A stretch of DNA of 64,000 bases, taken from assembly GCF_003432065.1 (NCBI RefSeq), contig NZ_QWDE01000001.1:1426001-1490000 (forward strand), written 5' to 3'. Shown here in pieces: positions 45,013 to 53,953 of this stretch. Each line of letters opens with the position of its first letter. Position 1 is the first letter of the stretch. Origin of the DNA: Mucilaginibacter terrenus (GTDB taxonomy: Bacteria; Bacteroidota; Bacteroidia; Sphingobacteriales; Sphingobacteriaceae). The position numbers and the translations under genes are program-made. Below the pieces are notes generated by a model. That model was not told the origin of the DNA, made no database searches, and worked only from the letters and a program-made list of their open reading frames with translations.

Positions 45013-45942
45013 TTATTTAACCAAGAATGCCAGGAGATCCTTTTGAACCTGAGCCGTATTTTCCTGTACGACCCAGTGACCAGAATCCTTAATGACTGAC
45101 TCCTGGACATTGGTGGCCACCAGCCTTGTGTGCGTAGCCAGGAACGGACCTGCAAAATGGTCAGAGCCCATGGTCAGCACCGGCATTGTAATTTTGTTTT
45201 TTGCAAATTCCACGTTATCCTTGGCATCCTGGCTAAAATAACCGAACCAATGGAAAGCACCGGTGGTCGCACCGGGAACCGAATAGGCGCGGATAAATTC
45301 AGCGCGTTCAGCCTTTGTAAAAGAATTGTTTTTAAAGCCTACCACCGGCCAAAAATCCGTTAAAAAAAGACCAACTTTACCTGATACCAATTCACCGGCG
45401 TGCGGCTGTGCAAAAAAACCAAACCACCAAGCTTGAGATTTTACCTGGCTCCATACCGGCTCAATGCCAGGGAGCAGCGCATCAAGCAAAGCTAATTTTT
45501 TAACATCATTGGGAAATTGAGCGGCATAAGCGTAAGCTACCATCAAGCCGATATCATGACCGACAACATTAACATGATTGAAGCCTAACTTTTTGGTCAA
45601 TTCATGCATATCTATAGCCATGTTCTTTTTGTCATAACCCGCAGCCGGCTTTCCTGATTCACCTACACCACGCATATCGGGCGCAATCACCGTATAGTGT
45701 TTTGATAGTTCAGGCAGCAACCGATTCCACATGTACCAGTTTTGACCAAAGCCATGGATCAATAGCAATGGCTCGCCTTTACCGCCGATAACGTAGTGTA
45801 ACTTTACACCGTTAACGGTTGCATATTGGTGCTTGAAATTTGAAGGCGGATTTGCTGGCTTTGTAGCGGCGAATAAATTTGATACGGTAACTGCCAGCAG
45901 CAGCATTAAAAACAGATGTTTGATTTTAATTATTGTTTTCAT
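45013..45942 (-). CDS. Alpha/beta hydrolase, epoxide-hydrolase/dehalogenase type
   Basis: A 309-residue periplasmic enzyme with a signal peptide (1-26). Oxyanion-hole motif HGFGQNW (63-69), nucleophile elbow VVGHDIG with Asp130 instead of Ser, and catalytic His in KDSGHWVVQE near 289. An Asp nucleophile places it with soluble epoxide hydrolases and haloalkane dehalogenases rather than esterases. Part of a minus operon with MBL-fold, amidohydrolase, Ser-hydrolase and SDR genes, suggesting stepwise breakdown of a small organic compound. Confidence 0.9.
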   Translation of the reverse strand: MKTIIKIKHLFLMLLLAVTVSNLFAATKPANPPSNFKHQYATVNGVKLHYVIGGKGEPLLLIHGFGQNWYMWNRLLPELSKHYTVIAPDMRGVGESGKPAAGYDKKNMAIDMHELTKKLGFNHVNVVGHDIGLMVAYAYAAQFPNDVKKLALLDALLPGIEPVWSQVKSQAWWFGFFAQPHAGELVSGKVGLFLTDFWPVVGFKNNSFTKAERAEFIRAYSVPGATTGAFHWFGYFSQDAKDNVEFAKNKITMPVLTMGSDHFAGPFLATHTRLVATNVQESVIKDSGHWVVQENTAQVQKDLLAFLVK

Positions 45943-45970
45943 GATTAACTATTTATAAATAAGGGATATA

Positions 45971-46969
45971 TTAATTTTTAGAGTTCGCACTGATATCCTT
46001 GTAGGCGTTTGGAAGATTAAAATTGTAATGAAGCCAGTTGAACAATACATAACCTTTATCAAATTCTTTCATCGTCACGAGAGATTTGGTTTGCTCCAGT
46101 GTCAGGCCATTTGTTACTGCTTCTTTTACTTCCTTTTTTAGTTCCTCTACATAATCGATGGTATACTTGATTCCTGCTTTGTTGGTAATACGGCCGTGTC
46201 CGGGTATGACAACAGCATCTTCCGGCAGAAAATCATATACTTTCCGGAGATTAGCGGCAGGTTCAAGAAAGACCCCGTCGAACAACCATGGTATCGCTGG
46301 ACTTTCAGCTATAAAAGGATTGCCAGACCAAAAGACCTTTTGCGCGGGCATCCAGACGAAAAGGTCTGCCTGTGACTGTGCGGGACTGATATTCAACAGT
46401 TCGATCACCTTACCTCCACCCATATCGATCTTCATATTACTATTTTTAGGGATGACAATATTTGCAGGCCGGTAAACTGAATTCTCAATACCGCGGCCGG
46501 CACCGAACAATCCAACCATAAACTGCTTGATCCCATCGTAATTTTTTGCAAGATTTTCCTTTGCAAATTCATTTTGAATGATTTGAGTATCAGACGGCAG
46601 GAGATAATTGCTAAAGCAGTGGTCTCCGTGGTCACTCGTATTGACAGCGTACAGAATTGGCTTATCTGTTACAGACCGTATTAGTTTGATCTCCTGATCA
46701 AACAGTCTTTTGGTCATCATTACCTCTATGAGCAGGACGCCTTTATCACCGACGATAAAGCCCCCGGTCGTCGCTTGTGGTATGCCTTTAGTGGTTTCTG
46801 TTGAAGCCGTTTCAGGAATGATCGCATAGACATCATCAGCAACCTTTTTAAGACTTAAAGTCACCTTATTCGCATCCCATATCGGTACCACCGGCGGTAA
46901 CTGAGCAAAAGCTCTGGCGCCGCTCACCAGGAGACAGACCAGTAAAATTTTGAGTTTAATTGTTTTCAT
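45971..46969 (-). CDS. MBL-fold protein with incomplete metal site
   Basis: A 332-residue periplasmic protein (signal 1-22) with the metallo-beta-lactamase fold of the quinoprotein-relay/SoxH-like group. The HxHxDH motif reads SDHGDH (112-117): the first His is Ser. The next ligand position, usually PAHTPGD, reads PAQSQAD (His to Gln). The last His (VIPGHG) is kept. Two canonical ligands are therefore missing, so it probably binds one metal or none. It lies 28 bp upstream of the epoxide-hydrolase-like gene and 2 bp after the amidohydrolase. Confidence 0.85.
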   Translation of the reverse strand: MKTIKLKILLVCLLVSGARAFAQLPPVVPIWDANKVTLSLKKVADDVYAIIPETASTETTKGIPQATTGGFIVGDKGVLLIEVMMTKRLFDQEIKLIRSVTDKPILYAVNTSDHGDHCFSNYLLPSDTQIIQNEFAKENLAKNYDGIKQFMVGLFGAGRGIENSVYRPANIVIPKNSNMKIDMGGGKVIELLNISPAQSQADLFVWMPAQKVFWSGNPFIAESPAIPWLFDGVFLEPAANLRKVYDFLPEDAVVIPGHGRITNKAGIKYTIDYVEELKKEVKEAVTNGLTLEQTKSLVTMKEFDKGYVLFNWLHYNFNLPNAYKDISANSKN

Positions 46970-46971
46970 AC

Positions 46972-48744
46972 TTATTTATTATTTTTTTGGTAAGCGCCGA
47001 AATAATTAATAGGTGACCACGATGGTATCGCTGGTGCTATGGATGGGCACTGGGAAGCGTAAGGCCCGGCTGCATAAACGATTTTACCGTTGACAATCGT
47101 CATCAATGAAGCGATGGTTTTCACTTGTTCAGGATCTGACTTGAAGTAATCATCGGAAAGAATGGCCATATCGGCGTACATTCCAGGCGTCAACTTACCT
47201 TTTAAGTCCTGTTCGCCAGAGCACCAGGCACTGCCCGAAGTATATAGCTGTAATGCTGTAAATTTATCAAGCACCTGATCCTTGGGCCAGAATTGCATAC
47301 CCCCGATGGTTTTACCGGTCAGCAGCCAATGCAGCGCCATCCACGGATTATATGTTGATATGCGTGGCGCGTCAGTACCCATACCTACAGGAATTCCCAT
47401 TGCCAGCATTTTTTTGATAGGCGGCAATTGTGATTTCGGCTGGCCATACATTTTGATATAGAGTTCGCCCTGATAGTACATCCTAAACTGAACTGCAACG
47501 CCCCCGCCCAAAGCTTTAACACGCACCAGTTCATCGTCAGTGATTGTTTCGGCATGATCGAAGAACCAGCGCAAGCCATTGAATGGCGTATCCTTATTTA
47601 CCTTTTCAAAGACGTTCAACATCCGGTCGATTGATTCGCCGTAGGTCGCATGCAGGCGGAAAGGCCAGCGGTTCTTAACCAGCAGGCGGATCACCGGTTC
47701 CAGGTCACTTTCCATTTCGGGCGCCAGTACAATCCGCGGTTCCAAAAAATTTTCAAAGTCCGCGCCTGAGGCAATAAGGTTCTCCCCTGCGCCTTCCATC
47801 GCATAGCCGTTAGCCATTAAAAGGTGATCATTTTTATTTGGATACGTTTGCCTTATCCATTTCTCATAATCGGTTAGCTCAGCTCCTTTTTGCTGAGCGA
47901 ATAAATAGTACGACACCCGGGTAGTTAACTTACCAGTTCTGGCAAGGGCAAGTGAAGCCTGATAGTCCGAATCGTAATTTTGGGAGCCGCCGGCTGCGTC
48001 GACCACGCTTGTTATACCGAAACTATTGATCTCACGGTAAAAATGCTCCGAACTGTTAATGCGTTCTTCCGGCGACAAGTTACCGGTCAGTGCAAGTGTT
48101 TTGTAAATCGCCATGGGCGTTTCTTTTGCATACAAAAGGCCGGTTGGTTTGCCATTGGCATCCAATTCAACAAGGCTTCCGGGATAGTTCGTATTCTTGT
48201 CGTAACCTAAGACCTCAATGCCTTTTTTATTCAAAAAAGCTTTACCATACAGGTAAGTGATAAATACCGGTTTATCAGGAACGGCGGAATTTATTTCATC
48301 AATGGTCGGCTGACGTTTTTCTTCAAACTGAAATTCGTTCCAGCCGCCAACAACTTTTATCCATACGCCGGGTGGAGTTCTTGCGGCTTGTTCCTTCAAC
48401 ATTTCCATAGCTCGTTTCAGGGTCTTTACCCCATCCCAGCGGAGTTCCATGTTGAAATTGAGCCCCTCTCTGATCGCGTGCATATGGCTATCATTCAAGC
48501 CGGGTATAACCGTTCTGCCACCGGCATCAACCAACTTTGTGGAAGGGCTTTTATACAATTTCAGGATTGACGCAGTATTTCCTGTGGCCAGGATCAGGCC
48601 ATCCTTCACAGCTACAGCCTGGCGATAATCCCCTGCGGCGGTCATCGTAGCGATTTTACCATTGAAAAGGATCAAGTCTGCTTTTTGCTGGGCGTTCGCT
48701 GTTCCAAGTACAGCCAGGAACATTGTTATAAGAATATATTTCAT
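46972..48744 (-). CDS. Periplasmic amidohydrolase (YtcJ-like)
   Basis: A 590-residue metal-dependent hydrolase of the amidohydrolase_3/YtcJ family, with a signal peptide (1-19). The HxH motif is in GLNDSHMHAI; other landmarks are FFDHAET, GMGTDAPR and the C-terminal GKLTPGMYADMAILSDDYF. It is a clear paralogue of the 58917 gene product along the whole length (for example ELRWDGV, VVGGWNEFQF, SADFENFL-type blocks, RWPFRLHATY.ESI). The substrate is unknown; the family acts on amides such as formamides. I start at ATG 48744 because it directly precedes the signal peptide. Confidence 0.92.
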   Translation of the reverse strand: MKYILITMFLAVLGTANAQQKADLILFNGKIATMTAAGDYRQAVAVKDGLILATGNTASILKLYKSPSTKLVDAGGRTVIPGLNDSHMHAIREGLNFNMELRWDGVKTLKRAMEMLKEQAARTPPGVWIKVVGGWNEFQFEEKRQPTIDEINSAVPDKPVFITYLYGKAFLNKKGIEVLGYDKNTNYPGSLVELDANGKPTGLLYAKETPMAIYKTLALTGNLSPEERINSSEHFYREINSFGITSVVDAAGGSQNYDSDYQASLALARTGKLTTRVSYYLFAQQKGAELTDYEKWIRQTYPNKNDHLLMANGYAMEGAGENLIASGADFENFLEPRIVLAPEMESDLEPVIRLLVKNRWPFRLHATYGESIDRMLNVFEKVNKDTPFNGLRWFFDHAETITDDELVRVKALGGGVAVQFRMYYQGELYIKMYGQPKSQLPPIKKMLAMGIPVGMGTDAPRISTYNPWMALHWLLTGKTIGGMQFWPKDQVLDKFTALQLYTSGSAWCSGEQDLKGKLTPGMYADMAILSDDYFKSDPEQVKTIASLMTIVNGKIVYAAGPYASQCPSIAPAIPSWSPINYFGAYQKNNK

Positions 48745-48756
48745 GACCGTCATAGA

Positions 48757-49533
48757 TTAATTTAACCAGTTTAAGATGTGATCTGCGACCTCTTCCCAAC
48801 CCGCCTGTCCAAGGACAAAGTGGTTGCGTCTGGGAAATTCATGATATGCAGTTATCGAATTAGGATCGCTGTACTTCTTATAATTTGCGTAGTTAAGCGA
48901 ATGGGGAATAAAGCGGTCCTCGCTGCCGGCTATAAATAATAACGGTGCGTGAGGTTTTGAAAAGTCTACTTTTGCTGCGGCGGTCGTCGCATCGCGGATC
49001 AGCAACTTCGACTCTGGAACAAGTAATTTGTAATATCCATCTTTCTGCGCTTCATAAGGCATTCCGTTGGTAAACGCATACTGCCATTCCGGAAAAGACA
49101 TCAAGTAGGTTTTTCGGGTATCCGTAAAAAATCCTAACGCCGGCCACCCAGCCTTATAAAAGGAAAACTTAAAGGTAAATACCCCTTGAGGTTGCAGTGA
49201 ATGTATCAGGATACCCGCTACACCGAGGCCTTCCTGAATCAATAGTTGTGTGATCAGCCCCCCCATGGAATGCCCAATCAAAATCGGGCTTTCCGGCAAC
49301 TTACTTACGAACGTGCGAAAATAGTCGGTCAGTTTGTCCAAACGCTGCGAGGCTACATCGCCGTCAGGATGACGTTGTCGCAATGTACAAGCCGGAGCGT
49401 CTTTATGCGGCCATGCGGGTGCAAAGGTCTGATATCCACGTTGTTCAAAATAGGTCCTCCATTCCCCCCAGCAATCGCTGCTTACAAACGCACCTGTGAT
49501 GAAGACAATAGTCTTCGAATTAATAGTTTTCAT
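48757..49533 (-). CDS. Alpha/beta hydrolase (serine nucleophile)
   Basis: A 258-residue cytosolic hydrolase. Oxyanion segment FITGAFVSSDCW, nucleophile elbow LIGHSMGG with Ser, Asp in GSEDRFIP and His in RRNHFVLG. The short N-terminus without a signal suggests cytosolic action. Typical annotations are esterase or AB-hydrolase; the substrate is unknown. I start at ATG 49533 (MKTINSKTIVF); another in-frame ATG at 49548 overlaps the SDR stop. Confidence 0.88.
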   Translation of the reverse strand: MKTINSKTIVFITGAFVSSDCWGEWRTYFEQRGYQTFAPAWPHKDAPACTLRQRHPDGDVASQRLDKLTDYFRTFVSKLPESPILIGHSMGGLITQLLIQEGLGVAGILIHSLQPQGVFTFKFSFYKAGWPALGFFTDTRKTYLMSFPEWQYAFTNGMPYEAQKDGYYKLLVPESKLLIRDATTAAAKVDFSKPHAPLLFIAGSEDRFIPHSLNYANYKKYSDPNSITAYHEFPRRNHFVLGQAGWEEVADHILNWLN

Positions 49534-49547
49534 GTTTGTGGTGATCA

Positions 49548-50303
49548 TTAATGAACTACCGGGTTGACTACAAGACCACCGTCAATCACCATCTCCGCTC
49601 CGGTAATGAAGGTGGAGTTATCAGATGCGAGGAATGCGGCTAGTTGAGCAACCTCTTCTGCCTGTCCAAATCGCTTTAGTAAGATCTTTTCGCTAAGCAC
49701 CTTGCTGAATCCGGCGATCTCTTCGTTATTTAAGCCCAGTTTCTGATAAACAGGCGTCTCTACCGGGCCCGGAGATATGCAGTTTACACGTATCCTTCGG
49801 TTGGAAAGCTCAGTGGCCAGCACACGGCTCAATCCAATGATAGCTGCTTTACTTGCAGAGTAAACCCCTGCATTCGGCATGCCTACGCTAGCATTCACCG
49901 ATGTATTGAATATTACCGAGCCGCCATCATTAAGGAGTGGAAGTAGCGCCTGAAGCGTAAAGAAAACCCCTTTTACGTTGATGTTCATAATCGTATCATA
50001 ATGCTCTTCAGAGGATTGTTCAAATGGTGCAAAATTGGCGACACCCGCGTTCAGAAAGATGATATCAACGGATCCGAAATCCGCCTTAACGGATGCAGCG
50101 AGCTTGCCAATCGACTCCATCTCACCCTGATCCGAAACATAACCGTTTACGCCAAGCTCATTTGCCGCCTGTCTAACCGCGGCATCGTTTCGTCCGGTAA
50201 TGATCACGTTCGCGCCATTGTCTTTAAATACTTTTGCGGTAGCATAACCTATACCGCTGTTCCCACCAGTAATAATTGCTGTCTTTTCATTTAATGTGTT
50301 CAT
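49548..50303 (-). CDS. SDR family oxidoreductase
   Basis: A 251-residue Rossmann-fold dehydrogenase. TGGNSGIG cofactor motif, FLNAGVA, catalytic Ser in FNTSVNA, YSASK active site, ISPGPVETP and FITGAEMVIDGG at the end. First gene of the minus operon SDR, Ser-hydrolase, amidohydrolase, MBL, epoxide-hydrolase-like, kinase 4. Start ATG 50303 (MNTLNEKTAIITGG); the longer frame adds 49 residues with no family match and would run into the divergent promoter region. Confidence 0.92.
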   Translation of the reverse strand: MNTLNEKTAIITGGNSGIGYATAKVFKDNGANVIITGRNDAAVRQAANELGVNGYVSDQGEMESIGKLAASVKADFGSVDIIFLNAGVANFAPFEQSSEEHYDTIMNINVKGVFFTLQALLPLLNDGGSVIFNTSVNASVGMPNAGVYSASKAAIIGLSRVLATELSNRRIRVNCISPGPVETPVYQKLGLNNEEIAGFSKVLSEKILLKRFGQAEEVAQLAAFLASDNSTFITGAEMVIDGGLVVNPVVH

Positions 50304-50457
50304 AGCTGTAATAATTTTTGACCAACAGATACAAGTGACAAACCAAATAGATAAACAACTTACAATCAGTGAATTAAAGATTATCAAACTTTTTAAGGTG
50401 GCTATATCTCGCAAATAATGGAGTCTTGACCACGATATATGGTAATACAAGCTTTAA

Positions 50458-50473
50458 CAACGATATGACGTTG
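50458..50473. promoter_or_regulatory. Palindromic site, AACG-NN-AT-NN-CGTT family
   Basis: CAACGATATGACGTTG has perfect 5-bp arms. It lies between the divergent SDR operon (start 50303) and kinase 5 (start 50574). A second, half-degenerate copy (AACG-AAATAC-AGTT, 50488-50501) follows 29 bp downstream. Confidence 0.6.
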
Positions 50474-50573
50474 CCTTTCGCTGCTTCAACGAAATACAGT
50501 TGATATATGGAGCTTACATCGTTATTTCAAAGCGGAAAACCAATTGGCCTGCTTTGTGTAAACGGTCACCTTA

Positions 50574-51689
50574 ATGATAAGGTCCCTAATGATCCTATTG
50601 ATTATGGTGCTGCCTGGACGCAGTGGCGCGCAGAGAGGAGACTCATTGCGACTACAGCGGTTATACACCGAAAGCCGGGCAGATTCAGTGGCCGGAAATT
50701 ACCTTAATGCACTCAAACGATGGCATGCCTACCGTTCGCTGAAAGATTCACTGCTTTTTGACTATGGAAAAAGCCAGGCCAGCAGCCTGGAGAGACAGTT
50801 TCAGACAAAAAAGAGGGAGATGATTATTCGTTTAAAAGAAAGAAATATCAAGCTGCTTAATACCGAGAATGACATGATCGATAGATCCGTTTTTCAGACA
50901 AAACAAATACGATTGATCATAATGGTCGCTGCATCGTTTGTCGTCTTCATTTTGTCAGGTACCATTTGGCAATATCGCCAAAAGATGCTTGGGAATCGCG
51001 TCATGGAACGCCAGCATGTTGCCATTTTGGAAAAAAATATCTTTTTAGAGCAGGCCGCTAAAGAAAAAGATCAGCTTTTAGTTGTTAAAGAATTATTGAT
51101 CAAAGAGATACATCACAGGGTAAAAAACAACCTTCAGATTGTTATCAGCTTGCTGAACACACAGTCAGCTTATCTTAACGACCCGGAAACTGCTGCTGCT
51201 ATCCGGCAGAGTCAACACCGTATGCAAACTATAGCGCTCATCCACCACAAACTTTATCAGTCAGAAAGCCGGGCTGTTATCAGCTTTGCAGACTATGTGC
51301 AAGAATTATTGCATTATCTGCGTCAAAGCTTTGAAACATCGCACTATACCAGATTTAAGGTTTCAGTAGCAGATATAGAAATGGATGTTTTGAAGGCCGT
51401 GCCACTTGGTCTGATCATAAATGAAATGCTCACGAATTCTCTACGGCATGCTTTTGATGTGCAAAGCGATGGAACAATCACAGTTGAATTGACGGGAACA
51501 ATATCCCAGGGGTTCTGCATGCTGGTGGGTGACAATGGAAAAGGTCTCTCCATAGATTTTGACATTAACAGTTGTTCTTCGATGGGAATCAACCTGATCA
51601 AGAAGATGTGTGAAGAAATGGAGGGTATCCCAGTTTTTCTTCGCGATAAAGGATTTTTTCTAAAGTTACAAATCCCTTCTGTCAAATGA
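50574..51689 (+). CDS. Short sensor histidine kinase, HisKA_2 type (kinase 5)
   Basis: A 371-residue kinase that lacks the TPR array of the other five. A signal/anchor (1-19) is followed by about 80 residues resembling only the last TPR and linker of kinase 6, a TM helix (IRLIIMVAASFVVFILSGTIW), a coiled coil, the H box EIHHRVKNNLQ (H180/181), N box INEMLTNSLRHAF and G1 DNGKGLS. The N box has Met-Leu where others have Ala-Ile/Val. It lies just upstream of kinase 6 in the same direction and may be a trimmed duplicate with intact catalytic boxes. Confidence 0.88.
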   Translation: MIRSLMILLIMVLPGRSGAQRGDSLRLQRLYTESRADSVAGNYLNALKRWHAYRSLKDSLLFDYGKSQASSLERQFQTKKREMIIRLKERNIKLLNTENDMIDRSVFQTKQIRLIIMVAASFVVFILSGTIWQYRQKMLGNRVMERQHVAILEKNIFLEQAAKEKDQLLVVKELLIKEIHHRVKNNLQIVISLLNTQSAYLNDPETAAAIRQSQHRMQTIALIHHKLYQSESRAVISFADYVQELLHYLRQSFETSHYTRFKVSVADIEMDVLKAVPLGLIINEMLTNSLRHAFDVQSDGTITVELTGTISQGFCMLVGDNGKGLSIDFDINSCSSMGINLIKKMCEEMEGIPVFLRDKGFFLKLQIPSVK

Positions 51690-51702
51690 CGATATATCGT
51701 TA
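51687..51702. promoter_or_regulatory. Palindromic site, AACG-NN-AT-NN-CGTT family
   Basis: TGACGATATATCGTTA with a perfect 12-bp palindromic core, ACGATATATCGT. First of a tandem pair upstream of kinase 6; the left edge overlaps the stop codon of kinase 5. Confidence 0.6.
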
Positions 51703-51707
51703 GTCAA

Positions 51708-51723
51708 TAACGAAATGACGTAA
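51708..51723. promoter_or_regulatory. Palindromic site, AACG-NN-AT-NN-CGTT family
   Basis: TAACGAAATGACGTAA, exactly 21 bp (two helical turns) after the previous site, so both would face the same side of the DNA. It lies about 80 bp before a predicted sigma54 start point. Confidence 0.55.
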
Positions 51724-51773
51724 AAGAACTAAACTTTTTAGATTAACAACTTACTAATCAAGTTCTTATAAAA

Positions 51774-51790
51774 TGGGAGAAATTGTTGCT
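51774..51790 (+). promoter_or_regulatory. Candidate sigma54 (-24/-12) promoter of kinase 6
   Basis: TGGGAGAAATTGTTGCT: GG at 51776-51777 and GC at 51788-51789 with the required 10-bp gap. The -12 part TTGCT matches the consensus fully; the -24 part (GGGAGA) is weaker. The start point would be near 51800, 22 bp before the kinase start, with two palindromes at about -78 to -113, the normal enhancer range. Confidence 0.45.
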
Positions 51791-51821
51791 TATCCAAGTC
51801 AGGACTTGAATTACAAAAATA

Positions 51822-53945
51822 ATGGGTAAGCTGAATACCAGAATTATCGTCGGATTGATGCTTGCGCTGTTTACTTTAAATGGCGAAGCTCAGGAAACAA
51901 ATTCGGGAATAACAGGCAGTAAACAAGCCCATTATTTTCTGACGCGATCGAGGGTTCTCCGTGATAGAAAGGACTCTGTCGGGGCAATGGATTGTCTGCG
52001 GCTTGCTCATGGCAAATTTGTAAAAATGAGCGACTTCAAAGAAGCTGCAGAAGCCGTTTTAAATATGGAGGAATACTATCAATACTTTGGTGGTCGCGAT
52101 TTGAACGTCCGGATAAAATATTACGAATGGGCTTTGACTGAATTCCGAAGATCTTCGGCTAAGGCAAGGGAAGAAGCTACACTTAAGGTACTCGGCGATT
52201 TTTATCAGATACAAGGTGATCTTTCCAAATCTTTGAAGTACCTGCTTCAGGCGCTAAAACTGAAAGATTTTATAAAAGCCGCAGATCAGGAGGCACTTTA
52301 CGATCTTTTAGGGAGTGTATATTCAGCGTTAGGAAACCTGAATAACGGACTTCGATATGGTTTGGATGCCGTAAAAATCTGTGAACGGCTTAAAGATAGC
52401 TCGATGCAAGCCTGTGCAGTATATAATCGTGTTGGTATCACTTATTTCAGATTGAAGCAATTTGAGGAAGCTCAGCGCTACTATAAAAAATCCTTAACTG
52501 TTGCAAGTAAATTAAATGATGCCGAAACGCAGATAGGGCTTTATATCAATATTGCCCAGGTACTTTTTAATGAGGGCAATTATCAGCAATGCGTATCCAT
52601 GCTTAATGGTGTTAAACGAAGATTTCCTAAAGCTGTTGCAGCATCTCCATTGTCTATGGATAACAGCCTCCTTAATTGCCTGATTAAGTTGAAACGATTT
52701 CAGGAGGGTGAACTTTATGCAGATCGATTAAACGTATTAAGCCATAAGGTTTCAATGGTTGGGAATGACCAACAAATAATCCAGACTACACTCTCCAACT
52801 ATTATCTGGCGACCAGAAAAGATGCTCTCGCACGAAAGCATCTCCACATTCTTGAATCAGTTGCCGAAGCACAACACAGCCTTTTTGCAATGTCAACAGC
52901 GCTGTCAATGGCCGCAAAGCTGGACTCACTTCATCATGATTATGCAAGTGCCTATCGTAATTACCGCAAAGCGACAGAGATCCAGGATTCTTTATGGAAT
53001 ATACGTCAAAGCCGTCAGGTCGCGCAATTACATATCCAATATGAGGTCGAGAGGCGGGATCAGGAAATAAAAAATCAAAACGAAAGGATTCGCCTGCTGG
53101 GGTCCCATACTCGTCTCAAACAAACAACACTTCAACAGGAGCGGGCAATGCAATGGTTAATCGCCGGTAGTACGATATTACTGATCTTTTTGCTGATCAT
53201 CAGTTATCGTGGCTACCTGATAAAGCGCAATTTAAACAAGCAACTTAAAATACAGCGAACGGAAATTGACAGTCAAAATGATTCACTGACAAGTCTGATC
53301 AATGTCAAGGATGCCCTACTAGCTGAAAAAGAGTGGCTAATGAAAGAGATACACCACCGGGTGAAAAACAATCTTCAGATAGTTATCAGCTTATTAAGTA
53401 CACAGTCAAAATATCTAGATAACGATATTGCATACAGCGCTATCAGGGAAAGTCAGCATCGGATGCAGTCTATATCCCTTATTCATCAAAAGTTGTATCA
53501 ATCGGAAAACCTGGCGCTGGTCGACATGAACGCCTATATCCGCGATCTTGTCTTTTACCTACAGGACAGTTTTTTCACTGCTGACCGAATTATTTTTTCG
53601 ATGGAGATCTCCTCTATAAGCCTGGATGTGACAAGAGCAGTACCGTTGGGATTGATATTAAACGAGGCGATTACGAATTCCATCAAATATGCATTTCCTG
53701 ATGACAGACAGGGTGCTATCAGCATCGGTCTTAGGCATTTGGCAAATAATACCACAGTCCTAACCATCCGGGATAACGGTGTAGGACTACCTCACACCAT
53801 TAATATTTTTAAAAAAAAGTCATTGGGTATGAGTTTAATGCGTGGATTGAGTAAACAGATCAGTGGGGAATTAAGCATAGAAACCGGGGATGGTATGACG
53901 GTCAATGTTGAATTTAACAGTGACGAACTTTTAAAAGCAGTTTAA
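51822..53945 (+). CDS. TPR sensor histidine kinase, HisKA_2 type (kinase 6)
   Basis: A 707-residue kinase: signal peptide (ends GEAQ), TPR repeats (about 30-400, with clear canonical units such as LGDFYQIQGDLSKSLKYLLQAL and YNRVGITYFRLKQFEEAQRYYKKSL), a TM helix (LIAGSTILLIFLLIISY), the H box EIHHRVKNNLQ (H511/512), N box LNEAITNSIKYAF and G1 DNGVGLP. Its stop lies 8 bp before the sigma54-type regulator, so this is the only kinase in the window with an obvious cognate partner. Confidence 0.95.
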   Translation: MGKLNTRIIVGLMLALFTLNGEAQETNSGITGSKQAHYFLTRSRVLRDRKDSVGAMDCLRLAHGKFVKMSDFKEAAEAVLNMEEYYQYFGGRDLNVRIKYYEWALTEFRRSSAKAREEATLKVLGDFYQIQGDLSKSLKYLLQALKLKDFIKAADQEALYDLLGSVYSALGNLNNGLRYGLDAVKICERLKDSSMQACAVYNRVGITYFRLKQFEEAQRYYKKSLTVASKLNDAETQIGLYINIAQVLFNEGNYQQCVSMLNGVKRRFPKAVAASPLSMDNSLLNCLIKLKRFQEGELYADRLNVLSHKVSMVGNDQQIIQTTLSNYYLATRKDALARKHLHILESVAEAQHSLFAMSTALSMAAKLDSLHHDYASAYRNYRKATEIQDSLWNIRQSRQVAQLHIQYEVERRDQEIKNQNERIRLLGSHTRLKQTTLQQERAMQWLIAGSTILLIFLLIISYRGYLIKRNLNKQLKIQRTEIDSQNDSLTSLINVKDALLAEKEWLMKEIHHRVKNNLQIVISLLSTQSKYLDNDIAYSAIRESQHRMQSISLIHQKLYQSENLALVDMNAYIRDLVFYLQDSFFTADRIIFSMEISSISLDVTRAVPLGLILNEAITNSIKYAFPDDRQGAISIGLRHLANNTTVLTIRDNGVGLPHTINIFKKKSLGMSLMRGLSKQISGELSIETGDGMTVNVEFNSDELLKAV

Positions 53946-53953
53946 TCAAACGC

